A stretch of 64,000 nucleotides of DNA. Source: Wenyingzhuangia aestuarii. GTDB taxonomy: Bacteria > Bacteroidota > Bacteroidia > Flavobacteriales > Flavobacteriaceae. The translations under genes and the position numbers were made by a program. The DNA lies in NCBI RefSeq assembly GCF_011927765.1, contig NZ_JAATJG010000013.1:61214-125213 (forward strand), given 5' to 3'. Of this stretch, positions 46,274-54,352 are shown piece by piece. The first letter of the stretch is position 1; the number at the start of each line of letters is the position of its first letter. The notes under the pieces are model-generated. The model was not told the DNA's origin. It was given only the letters and a program-made list of their open reading frames with translations, and did not search any database.

Positions 46274-46287
46274 ATGTTTCTAAGAGT
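46274..46287 (-). promoter_or_regulatory. Locus motif upstream of SusC
   Basis: ATGTTTCTAAGAGT is identical over all 14 bases to the site at 14738 upstream of a sulfatase. It is the best single pair supporting the motif. Confidence 0.5.
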
Positions 46288-46395
46288 ACACAACTGTCAA
46301 TTTCTATTGATTTAACCACTAAAAATAGAGATTTATCACTATTCTATTTTTTATTAAATGATTTTAAATTGTTTGTTATATAAACAGTCCCTAAA

Positions 46396-46436
46396 ATAAA
46401 AACCCCTCAAGATTTATAAAATCTTGAGGGGTTTTT
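46396..46436 (-). terminator. Terminator of the sulfatase-oxidoreductase-carrier operon
   Basis: AAAAACCCCTCAAGATTT pairs perfectly with its complement around a 3-base loop and is followed by T residues on the minus strand. It lies 214 bp after the sulfatase stop, leaving a long 3' tail. Confidence 0.8.
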
Positions 46437-46649
46437 AAAACACTTAAGTCGTAAAATACTTATTCTTTTTTTTGCTTTCTTATGAGCTTTCTCATCTAGA
46501 TCGCTCATTTTTTAAGCACCTACATCCAAAGCCATTAACTACATAATATTAGGTTGTATTGCTTTCATTCCTTGTTTTACACAATGCAATAGTTAACATG
46601 CCTTAAAACTTTGATTAACTTTACTATTACATTCATTATAATTATGTTA

Positions 46650-48155
46650 TTATTCTAACGTTTCTAAATTTCTACTTGGTTTTATGGTTGGATCTGCATC
46701 TGCATCCACATATTTAGGGGGCTTATCGTAATGTTCTTTTTTAGGAGTTTGTCTTGTTTTTGGAACCCATTTTTTCAACTCTTTTACAATAGAACTATAG
46801 TCTTTGTTGTGAATTAAGTTAGTCCACTCCATTTGATCTTTATGTACATCATACAACTCTTCTGTACCTGAAAGGTTTTGAATGTAATGCCAGTCTTTTG
46901 TCATAACAGAAGTTCCACTGTTAGAAACAGTAATACCAGGATATTGCCATTTTGCTTTTGGATCTTTTAATAAGGTGGTAAAATCATGCCCTTCTATATT
47001 TGGCTTTTTAGGCAACTTACAAAGGTTTACCAAAGTTGGATAAATATCTAACAAACTTACCGGTTGTTCACAATACATCGTTTTTTTCATTCCTGGTAGT
47101 CTTACAAACAAAGGAGGTTTTACAGCCTCAGACCATAAAGTATTTTTTAAATATCGTAGTTTTTCTCCTAAATGCCATCCGTGATCTCCCCAAATAACAA
47201 CAATAGTATTATCGGCATGCCCACTTTTTTCCAAAGCATCCATCACAATTCCTAAACATTTATCTACATAACTAATGTTTGCCAAATAAGCTCTAGCAGC
47301 TTCTTTTTCTAAACCGTGTTTTTTAATCCATTTATATTCACCACTGGGTTCAAATTCTGGTTTTCCATTTGTTTTTAAAATATCCTCTAAATCGTGTTCA
47401 TTAACAATAGGAGCTTTGATTTTATCAATATCGTACATGTCAAAAAACTCTTTGGGTACATACCAAGGTAAATGTGGCTTTATAAAACCAACCCCCATAA
47501 AAAAGGGTTTGTCAAAATCTCTTTGTAGTTGATTTTTTGCCCAATCTGCCACCGCATAATCTACGGTTTCTTCAAAAGTATCAACTGTTGGCCCCCAGCT
47601 TAATTTAGATTTTTTGCTCTGAAAACTTGGATCTTTTTTTCCATTAATAATTCCGGCTTTAGAAGATGTTACATACTTTTTATCGGCAACATCATTATTA
47701 TATCTTCTCCCTCTAGCAAATTCATCAAAAGCCCAATGTCCAAAATCTACACCTCCAGCGGCTGCATGTTTGTGAAAAATTTTACCATTAGACAAAGTGT
47801 GGTATCCGTTTTTAGAAAAATATTCGGGTAAGGTTGCATTTTTTTTAACTACATCTGTATAAATCATATTTTGGGCATTTCCATAAACTCCAGAAGTACT
47901 AGGTAAAAAACCAGATAGCATTGCTGAACGAGAAGGACCACAAATGGGTGCTGCTGTTACCGCATTTTTAAATACCATAGCTCCCTGCTGTGCAAATTTA
48001 TCCATATTGGGAGTTATAGCTTGTTTGTTCCCGTCTAAAGGACTTACCCAGTCGTTGATATCATCTATAGCAATAAACAGAACGTTGGGTTGCTTTTTTG
48101 TCTGAGCAAAGATTTGTATACTTAAACAGCATACTAAAATTAATAGAATTCTCAT
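46650..48155 (-). CDS. S1 sulfatase, iduronate-2-sulfatase-like (CGPSR type)
   Basis: A 501-residue secreted sulfatase (signal 1-17). AIDDINDWVSPLDG (D31-D32), C72-G-P-S-R with SAMLSGFLPSTSGVYGN, NGKIFHKH, FIKPHLPWYVPKEFF and WGDHGWHLGE are hallmarks of the iduronate-2-sulfatase-like branch of S1. Those enzymes often remove 2-O-sulfates, which would suit the 2-sulfates abundant in lambda-carrageenan. This is an inference from family only. It is the last gene of the operon with a sulfatase, the FAD oxidoreductase and the carrier. Confidence 0.85.
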   Translation of the reverse strand: MRILLILVCCLSIQIFAQTKKQPNVLFIAIDDINDWVSPLDGNKQAITPNMDKFAQQGAMVFKNAVTAAPICGPSRSAMLSGFLPSTSGVYGNAQNMIYTDVVKKNATLPEYFSKNGYHTLSNGKIFHKHAAAGGVDFGHWAFDEFARGRRYNNDVADKKYVTSSKAGIINGKKDPSFQSKKSKLSWGPTVDTFEETVDYAVADWAKNQLQRDFDKPFFMGVGFIKPHLPWYVPKEFFDMYDIDKIKAPIVNEHDLEDILKTNGKPEFEPSGEYKWIKKHGLEKEAARAYLANISYVDKCLGIVMDALEKSGHADNTIVVIWGDHGWHLGEKLRYLKNTLWSEAVKPPLFVRLPGMKKTMYCEQPVSLLDIYPTLVNLCKLPKKPNIEGHDFTTLLKDPKAKWQYPGITVSNSGTSVMTKDWHYIQNLSGTEELYDVHKDQMEWTNLIHNKDYSSIVKELKKWVPKTRQTPKKEHYDKPPKYVDADADPTIKPSRNLETLE

Positions 48156-48183
48156 TTTTCTTATTTTGTGTTATTTATATAAA

Positions 48184-49599
48184 TTATTCGTTATTTCTTT
48201 TGGATGACAAAAACCACACAGACAAAATAAATGCGGTTACAATTCCTATGGAATAGGAAATTGTATAAGGTAATTGAAAACCTTCTGGAGCTACTAAAAT
48301 ATAGGTAACTACAACTGCTGTCATAAATGCTGATGGAATTAGAACAAACCAAGTTGATTTACTTTGTTGTTTTAAATAAACAGCAACCGTCCACAATACT
48401 ATTGTTGCAATTACCTGATTAGACCACCCAAAATATCGCCATATAATGGCAAAATTTACCTGTGTTAAACCAATAGCTATTAAAAAGATAGGCAAGGTAA
48501 CCATCAATCGTTTGCTTAATTTTTCTTGATTGATGTTAAAAGAATCTGCAATGGTTAATCTGGCACTTCTAAAAGCTGTATCCCCCGATGTAATTGGAGC
48601 AGCAACTACTCCAAAAATAGCAAGGATACCTCCTATTTTTCCCAACATGGTATTGCAAATAATATTTACGACCCATGCTGCATTGTGTCCTTCTTGAGCC
48701 ATAGTTTCTCCTAATTCACGAACTCCTCCAAAGAAAGCCATTGCAACAGCTGCCCATATTAAAGCAACAATTCCCTCCGTAATCATGGCTCCAAAAAATA
48801 TTTTTTTTCCGTGTGCTTCGTTAGAAATACAACGTGCCATTAAGGGAGATTGTGTGGCATGAAATCCTGAAATGGCTCCACAAGCTATTGTGATAAATAA
48901 CATAGGAAAAATTGGAAATTTATCCGGAGAACTATGCATATTATACAACGTATCCATTGTTAATTCTGGAATGGTATAATCTTGATACAACAAAGTAATA
49001 AACAATCCTAAGGCCATTACTAATAAAGACATTCCAAATAGTGGATATATTTTTCCGATCAGTTTATCTATGGGAATCATCGTAGCTAGTAAATAGTACA
49101 CAAAAATTAGAATCACAAGAATAGAACCACTTATACCTGTTAATTCTTGTAGTATGGTCGCAGGTCCTTTTACAAATACAACTCCTACTAGAATTAATAG
49201 AACCACTGCAAAAATTCTCATAAACTGCTTAACCCCATTTCCTAAATACTTTCCTGATATTTCTGGAATACTAGCACCACCATGTCTTATGGAAAGCATT
49301 CCTGAAAAATAATCGTGAACAGCTCCTCCAAAAATACATCCAAACACAATCCAAAGAAAAGCTACAGGTCCCCACAAAGCACCTGCTATGGCTCCAAAAA
49401 TAGGTCCTAGTCCGGCAATGTTTAAAAACTGAATTAAAAATATTTTACTCAGTTTTAGAGGCACATAGTCTACTCCATCTTGCTTGGTAATGGCTGGAGT
49501 TTTTCTATTTACATCAACACCAAACTTTTTCTCTATGTACGTACCATAAATAAAATACCCTCCTATTAAAACAACTATGCTAATTAAAAATGTGATCAT
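48184..49599 (-). CDS. cstA: CstA-family carrier (carbon starvation protein A)
   Basis: A 471-residue inner membrane protein with about 13 hydrophobic segments. Residues such as FLNIAGLGPIFGAIAGALWGPVAFLWIVFG and AVHDYFSGMLSIRHGGASIPEISGKYLG are diagnostic of the CstA family. Family members import peptides or pyruvate. Here the gene lies between an FAD oxidoreductase and a sulfatase in the locus, so it may import a small product of polysaccharide breakdown, for instance an oxidised sugar or organic acid. That substrate is a guess from context. Confidence 0.88.
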   Translation of the reverse strand: MITFLISIVVLIGGYFIYGTYIEKKFGVDVNRKTPAITKQDGVDYVPLKLSKIFLIQFLNIAGLGPIFGAIAGALWGPVAFLWIVFGCIFGGAVHDYFSGMLSIRHGGASIPEISGKYLGNGVKQFMRIFAVVLLILVGVVFVKGPATILQELTGISGSILVILIFVYYLLATMIPIDKLIGKIYPLFGMSLLVMALGLFITLLYQDYTIPELTMDTLYNMHSSPDKFPIFPMLFITIACGAISGFHATQSPLMARCISNEAHGKKIFFGAMITEGIVALIWAAVAMAFFGGVRELGETMAQEGHNAAWVVNIICNTMLGKIGGILAIFGVVAAPITSGDTAFRSARLTIADSFNINQEKLSKRLMVTLPIFLIAIGLTQVNFAIIWRYFGWSNQVIATIVLWTVAVYLKQQSKSTWFVLIPSAFMTAVVVTYILVAPEGFQLPYTISYSIGIVTAFILSVWFLSSKRNNE

Positions 49600-49631
49600 T
49601 TCTTTTTGTGTTTATCTCTTTTTTAAATAAC

Positions 49632-51560
49632 TTAGTAACAACGTACTTCAAACATTTTTACATTTGGAGCCCCATGTGTTTCTTTTAAATTTAAACGTAC
49701 AGTAGTTGTTTTAATCTCATCAAAATTAACCTTAACCAACCTTGTTTTGTTGTAAGTTACTTTTCCTATTTCTACCCAGTTTCCGTTTATTCTTGCTTCT
49801 ACATTAAAGGTTTTGATTAATTCTGGTGGAATAGCAGTGACTTGCCCTTCGTTTTTAGCCGGGTTTTTATGCATCATCATTTTACGTTGCAAATTGGTAT
49901 CAAACTTAAGTTCTACACTTGTTAGTTTTTGTGGTTTTATCCATTCCAACTGTAACGTTGCATTTAATCCTTCTGATTGCCAGTGATGAACTTTATCTAC
50001 TTCATCTCTAGAAACACCATCTAACAACAATTTAGCATCTCCTGAAGAAGTTGATGAAGCAAAAATTACAGCTGCTTTTTTAGCTTTATCATTAGGATCG
50101 TTAGCAGGTCTGTTAGGAAAATAAGAATCATCTCTTAACAATTGCTCCTGCAACTCATTCATGCTTTTTTGATATAACTTTCTTGGAGTTACCTTTTTTT
50201 GAGCACACATAGCTGCAGCCGTTCCAACCGCTTGCCCCATCATAGAACAGGTACCAATAATTCTAGTAGATGATAACGCAATGTGTGTAACACTTACATT
50301 TCTACCAGCAAACAATAAATTGGATATGTTTTTTGAATACAAACATCTAAAGGGTACTTGATACACTTCTTTAAAGCGGGAGTGAAAATAACTAGCTGGC
50401 TCGTCTAAATTTTCTATTCCTCCAGGGCAGTGTTCATCTAAACTCCAACCTCCAAAAGCAACAGCATCGTCAAAGTGCTTTGTTTCAAGCAAATCTGTTT
50501 CTGTTAAAATATAATCTCCCATAAATCTACGAGACTCTCTTCTACCAGGAATAGAACCTACCCAATCCAAGGCAATATTTTCTGCTTCTGGAAAATCTCC
50601 AGAATTTTTTATATGATCCCAAACTCCATAAAAATGTGCCATTAATTTGTGACGGATTTCATCTCTTTCTCCTATAATATCAACATCACTACTCATTTCT
50701 ACCCACCAAAAACCTTCTTTAACTTGCTTTACTCTTCTGTGCTTATCTTTAAAAGCTTTTTCGGCATTAAAAGGAATGGCATAATCTGGTGCATAAAAAG
50801 GAACAGGCCTTCCCATGTCTTTGGTAATCATCATAAAACAATCTCCCATGACCCAACCATCTGGTTGGTCTGGAGCATATTTTTCATTAAATTCAGCCTT
50901 ACCTTCACGACCCATTCTAAACTCAGCTCCTGCCATAGCAGCCATCAATCCATCACCAGAACAGTCACAAAAAGAATGTGCTTTAATTGTAAAATCTGTT
51001 TCGGTTGTTAATTGTCTACAAACAACTGATTGTATCTCATTACCATCCATAAATACATCTGTAGCTGTTGTATTTAATAATAGCGTTAAGTTTTTTTCTT
51101 TGACCACATAATTGTACAAAACATGATCCCAAACAGGATAAGATTCTTGTGGATTGTGATGCCAATTTTCTATTAATAACTCTTCTACAATTCCTGTTTC
51201 TCGTTCTACTTTATGTTTGTTGTTTAAGGATTGAACTCCGTTTACAGTAACTCTCATTTCACTAGAAGCATTTCCTCCTAACACAGGTCTATCTTGAACT
51301 AAAACTACTTTAGCTCCGTTTCTTGCTGCAGATACAGCTGCAGAAATCCCAGACATTCCACCACCAATAACAGCTACATCAACTTCTAAAACTTTTTTTC
51401 TTATAGGATCCGTTTTTAGGCCTTTGCCTTTCTCATTTCCTAAAAATAAATCTTTGTTATTTCCTGTTGATGTTTGCGCATGAATATCTCCCATAAATGG
51501 AAATAAACTTGCTGCAACTGCTCCTTTAATACCTGTTTCAAAAAACTTTCTACGTTTCAT
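49632..51560 (-). CDS. Tat-exported FAD-dependent oxidoreductase with discoidin-like domain
   Basis: A 642-residue protein starting with a twin-arginine-type signal (MKRRKFFETGIKGAVAASL), suited to export with bound FAD. VDVAVIGGGMSGISAAVSAAR (60-80) is the FAD-binding Rossmann motif, and GGNASSEMRV and ADFRMGREG-like blocks place it in the FAD_oxidored (PF12831-type) group. Residues 505-642 form a galactose-binding/discoidin-like beta-sandwich ending in VRLNLKETHGAPNVKMFEV. The reaction is unknown. Periplasmic oxidation of a sugar, perhaps to a keto sugar, would fit. It lies 54 bp after the first sulfatase and 32 bp before the carrier. Confidence 0.8.
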   Translation of the reverse strand: MKRRKFFETGIKGAVAASLFPFMGDIHAQTSTGNNKDLFLGNEKGKGLKTDPIRKKVLEVDVAVIGGGMSGISAAVSAARNGAKVVLVQDRPVLGGNASSEMRVTVNGVQSLNNKHKVERETGIVEELLIENWHHNPQESYPVWDHVLYNYVVKEKNLTLLLNTTATDVFMDGNEIQSVVCRQLTTETDFTIKAHSFCDCSGDGLMAAMAGAEFRMGREGKAEFNEKYAPDQPDGWVMGDCFMMITKDMGRPVPFYAPDYAIPFNAEKAFKDKHRRVKQVKEGFWWVEMSSDVDIIGERDEIRHKLMAHFYGVWDHIKNSGDFPEAENIALDWVGSIPGRRESRRFMGDYILTETDLLETKHFDDAVAFGGWSLDEHCPGGIENLDEPASYFHSRFKEVYQVPFRCLYSKNISNLLFAGRNVSVTHIALSSTRIIGTCSMMGQAVGTAAAMCAQKKVTPRKLYQKSMNELQEQLLRDDSYFPNRPANDPNDKAKKAAVIFASSTSSGDAKLLLDGVSRDEVDKVHHWQSEGLNATLQLEWIKPQKLTSVELKFDTNLQRKMMMHKNPAKNEGQVTAIPPELIKTFNVEARINGNWVEIGKVTYNKTRLVKVNFDEIKTTTVRLNLKETHGAPNVKMFEVRCY

Positions 51561-51614
51561 AAAATTATTTTTTAGCTACCTTAATAGGTTTTATTTTTTA
51601 TACTTATTGTTGTT

Positions 51615-53174
51615 TTATACTTCTAAAATTGAATTTGGAGGTAGAGGTACTTTATTTTCTTTTCTCCATTCTACCAATTCTTCTAATAACTCTTTAGTTA
51701 ACTCTGTTTCTTGTTCTGATAAATTTATAGCCTCTTTAGGGTCTTTTTCTAAATTGTATAATTCAACTTTTCCATCTGCTAAAAACTGGATTAACTTATA
51801 ATTGTTTTTTCTAATAATAGAACAAGTTCCTTGATGATAAATACTTGCCACGTGCCAAAACAAAGGTCTTTTCTTAAACTTTCTAGTATCTTTTTTAGCC
51901 AAGTCTAACATAGAATCACCATCTAAAATTCCTTTATGATTAATATTAGCTGCATCCATTAGTGTAGGAAAAACATCTAAACAAGACACTGCTGCATTGC
52001 TTCTTCTAGGTTTTACTTTTCCTGGCCAATTAATTAACATCGGTACTTTTAAACCTCCTTCGTAAATATGACCTTTAGCACCTCTTAACAAATTATTGGC
52101 ACTTTGTCCTCCGTTGTATCCATTATCAGAAGTAACAATGATTAAAGTGTTTTCTCTTAAGTTATTTTTATCTAAAAAGTCTAGAATTCTTTTCATGTTA
52201 TCATCTACAGATTCTACCATAGTGGCATAACCCGTATGTTCTATTTTTCTTTTAGCTCCTGCTTTTCCTTTTCCTAAAACTCCTTGACCTAAAACTGTAT
52301 CTTGTTTTTGATAGTATTTATCATACAATTCTTTGCTTCTAGCTCTAATAGGTTTGTGAACAGCATAGTAATCTAGGTTAATTAAAAAAGGTTCCTCTTT
52401 ATGAAGATCCATAAATTCGATAGCCTCATCGGTTAATCTATCTGTTAACCATTCATCTGTTGGCTTTTGCTCTATAAATGGATTTTGAAAAGGTGCAAAA
52501 TACCCTCCACCTTTACTGTGATATCCTCCTGCTTCCAAAGCAGGATCTCCTCTATAAGTTCCTCCAACATTTTTAATAAACCCTCTACCTTCTGGGTAAT
52601 ATTGTTGAATTTCTGGAGTTTTGTGTTTTGTAGCCCAACTAAAATCTGCAGGATCTGGTTGTGATAATTTTTGTTGAATAGGCCAATCCATTGCTAATTC
52701 CTTTTCTGGATAAGGTCCTACAATATGCCATTTTCCAATATGAATAGACTTGTATCCTTCTTTTGCCAAAGGTTCTGCATATATAGGAAACTGTTTTCCT
52801 ACCGTCCATCTAGAAAAAATATTCTCTTCTGCCGTACCTCTTTCTAAAACAGGAACGGTATATACTCCTGTTCTAAAAGATTGTTGTCCAGTAAAAATAG
52901 CAGTTCTAGAAGGAGAACATGTTGGATACATGTACGCATTATCTAACACCAAACTCTCTTTTGCCAAAGCATCCAAAGTAGGAGTTTCAAAATAATTGGA
53001 ACCATTAAAACCAACATCTGCATATCCTAAATCATCTACCAAAACAAATACAATATTTGTCTTTTTGGGTGGCTTACTATTTAATGTAGCATTTGATTCC
53101 AATGTTCCTAATACCATTAAAAAAAGTAAACCTATCAATCCTTTACTTTTTAATTTTAAGTTTTTAAAACTCAT
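51615..53174 (-). CDS. S1 family sulfatase (CSPSR type)
   Basis: A 519-residue secreted sulfatase (signal about 1-29) and the first gene of the whole locus in transcription order. Motifs are VDDLGYADVGFNG (D47-D48), PTC86-S-P-S-R with TAIFTGQQSFRTGVYT, IGKWHIVG, YYAVHKPIRAR and TSDNGYNGG. The Y-E-P-x-Y substrate-side residues differ from the other eight sulfatases, so it probably has its own regiospecificity. It heads an operon with the FAD oxidoreductase, the carrier and a second sulfatase, and an exact locus motif lies 86 bp upstream. Confidence 0.86.
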   Translation of the reverse strand: MSFKNLKLKSKGLIGLLFLMVLGTLESNATLNSKPPKKTNIVFVLVDDLGYADVGFNGSNYFETPTLDALAKESLVLDNAYMYPTCSPSRTAIFTGQQSFRTGVYTVPVLERGTAEENIFSRWTVGKQFPIYAEPLAKEGYKSIHIGKWHIVGPYPEKELAMDWPIQQKLSQPDPADFSWATKHKTPEIQQYYPEGRGFIKNVGGTYRGDPALEAGGYHSKGGGYFAPFQNPFIEQKPTDEWLTDRLTDEAIEFMDLHKEEPFLINLDYYAVHKPIRARSKELYDKYYQKQDTVLGQGVLGKGKAGAKRKIEHTGYATMVESVDDNMKRILDFLDKNNLRENTLIIVTSDNGYNGGQSANNLLRGAKGHIYEGGLKVPMLINWPGKVKPRRSNAAVSCLDVFPTLMDAANINHKGILDGDSMLDLAKKDTRKFKKRPLFWHVASIYHQGTCSIIRKNNYKLIQFLADGKVELYNLEKDPKEAINLSEQETELTKELLEELVEWRKENKVPLPPNSILEV

Positions 53175-53259
53175 GTGTCAATCTATTCTTTAGTTAATCT
53201 TATTTACTTCACAAATCTATATTTCAAAGTCTAAAAAGAAGTTCTTAGAGGTAAAATCA

Positions 53260-53273
53260 ATGTCTTTCTAAGT
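53260..53273 (-). promoter_or_regulatory. Locus motif upstream of the first operon
   Basis: ATGTCTTTCTAAGT fits ATGT-N7-AGT. A second, weaker copy (AAGTTCTTAGAGGT) lies about 20 bp nearer the gene, so the operon may have a double site. Confidence 0.42.
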
Positions 53274-53364
53274 GTTTTTCGTAACAATTTATCATGTTTT
53301 AACCTTATTGCTTAGATATTTTATACTATTTACTCTAAACAATTACATTTCATTAATTTAACAC

Positions 53365-53401
53365 AAAAAAGGTTACCTCTATTTAGAGGCAACCTTTTTA
53401 A
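53365..53401 (-). terminator. Terminator of the T9SS-sorted protein gene
   Basis: AAAAAAGGTT-CCTCT and AGAGG-AACCTTTTTT pair with one bulge. The hairpin is T-rich on the minus strand and lies 47 bp after the stop. Confidence 0.8.
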
Positions 53402-53448
53402 ACAATTTAACCTAAAACAACTTTCATAAAAAGCTGTATCCGTTTACA

Positions 53449-54126
53449 TTATAAAACTACTTTTACAGAGCTAGTAATTCCATTTTTAGAAATCACAACA
53501 ATATATACTCCTGAAGACAAATTAGTGTTTTCTACAATTTGACCTGTAACTGCATACACTGCTTCTAAGTTAGCTCCTTTAACAGAAACAGAACCATTAT
53601 TCACAACTACAGATGCTCCTTCTATTTTATTGTTTTTACTACTTAATGTAGGACTACTGCTTAGAACAATACTATGAATTTGAAAAGTAGTACCTGTTAA
53701 TGTATTTTTAGCTTCTCTAGGTTGTATTACAAATTGAGCTGTAGTAGAATTCCATTCTGTTGCTGCAGACAAATCAAATTCTTTTGTTTGTTGAGTACCT
53801 AAGGAAGCTTCAATAGTTTCAAACAATTTTGTTGATCCAACATTTGTTCTAAGACTTGTAGCACTTGTATTGTTAGTAAACACAATTGTTAAATACCTAT
53901 TTGAAGCTAAGGTACCATCGTAGGTTTGAGAATTCGTTAATACAGGTTGCCCATCATTTCCTGTAACATTATAGCTTAATTCAGCCGGATTTCCTGAGTT
54001 TGTTAAAGAACCTTCGGAAACAGTCCAAAAGTCGGTACTTAAGTTAACTGTTGTCTGTGCAGACATCTGTAGACTAAAGAAAGTACCAAATATAAATGCT
54101 AAAGTTTTAAGTAATTTTGTTCTCAT
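53449..54126 (-). CDS. Secreted beta-sandwich protein with T9SS sorting domain
   Basis: A 225-residue protein: signal peptide (1-23), a Ser/Thr/Asn-rich beta-sandwich (24-155) of unknown family, and a C-terminal type IX secretion sorting domain (165-225: AVYAVTGQIVENTNLSSGVYIVVISKNG). Such small sorted proteins often bind polysaccharide at the cell surface. It has its own terminator but carries one exact and one near copy of the locus motif upstream, so it is probably induced together with the polysaccharide locus. No enzyme motif is visible. A carbohydrate-binding role is the leading guess. Confidence 0.75.
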   Translation of the reverse strand: MRTKLLKTLAFIFGTFFSLQMSAQTTVNLSTDFWTVSEGSLTNSGNPAELSYNVTGNDGQPVLTNSQTYDGTLASNRYLTIVFTNNTSATSLRTNVGSTKLFETIEASLGTQQTKEFDLSAATEWNSTTAQFVIQPREAKNTLTGTTFQIHSIVLSSSPTLSSKNNKIEGASVVVNNGSVSVKGANLEAVYAVTGQIVENTNLSSGVYIVVISKNGITSSVKVVL

Positions 54127-54190
54127 AATTAAAAAGTTTAAATGAATTAATATTATTATACATCAAACTTAATTTTCAACACACAACAAA

Positions 54191-54225
54191 ATGTTCTTGT
54201 CAGTTTTTTTGATGTATTTCTAAGC
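54191..54225 (-). promoter_or_regulatory. Two copies of the locus motif upstream of the T9SS-sorted protein
   Basis: ATGTTCTTGTCAGT (54191-54204) is an exact match, and ATGTATTTCTAAGC (54212-54225) has one mismatch. The two start 21 bp apart, that is two helical turns, and are followed on the minus strand by TAAGTTTG, an exact -7 box. Confidence 0.48.
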
Positions 54226-54316
54226 ATGAAACTTAAAGACAGCCTGAGTTTTACTATTAAAATAACCTGTAATAACTAAAATCTTCAAACAAAACAGCTA
54301 GCTGTAAGCTTTTCGC

Positions 54317-54324
54317 TACTTTTG
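54317..54324 (+). promoter_or_regulatory. -7 box of the msrB operon
   Basis: TACTTTTG fits TAnnTTTG and lies 28 bp before the msrB start codon. A matching -33 TTG is not obvious. Confidence 0.4.
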
Positions 54325-54352
54325 TTACTAAATAGATTAAAAAACAACCTAT

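Larger units (their letters stand above)
45874..46395. other. Long region upstream of SusC, 522 bp
   Basis: No gene is visible. It contains an exact locus motif about 400 bp and a perfect palindrome about 180 bp ahead of the SusC start. If transcription starts just downstream of the motif, the mRNA leader would be about 350 bases long. TAAAATTTG near 46233-46225 on the minus strand is a possible -7 box with one extra spacer base. Confidence 0.5.
4981..53174 (-). other. Polysaccharide utilization locus for a sulfated galactan, probably lambda-carrageenan
   Basis: Twenty-five consecutive genes share one strand: a SusC/SusD pair, a surface glycan-binding lipoprotein, a hybrid two-component regulator, nine S1 sulfatases, two GH150-like and three GH82-like enzymes, three beta-propeller glycosidases, three esterases, an FAD oxidoreductase and a carrier. 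GH150 is known only for lambda-carrageenan. No enzyme for 3,6-anhydro-D-galactose is present, which fits a substrate lacking anhydro bridges. Substrate identity remains an inference. Confidence 0.75.

Noticed and set aside
46440..46511. A short minus-strand frame beginning MSDLDEKAHKKAKKRI behind the sulfatase operon
   Set aside because: It resembles the start of small 2TM-domain proteins, but it runs into the terminator hairpin after about 30 residues and has no membrane part; too weak to call a gene or pseudogene.
4981..54126. Broken genes or frameshifts in the locus
   Set aside because: Every large frame runs from a plausible signal peptide to a normal C-terminus; no split or truncated enzyme was found.
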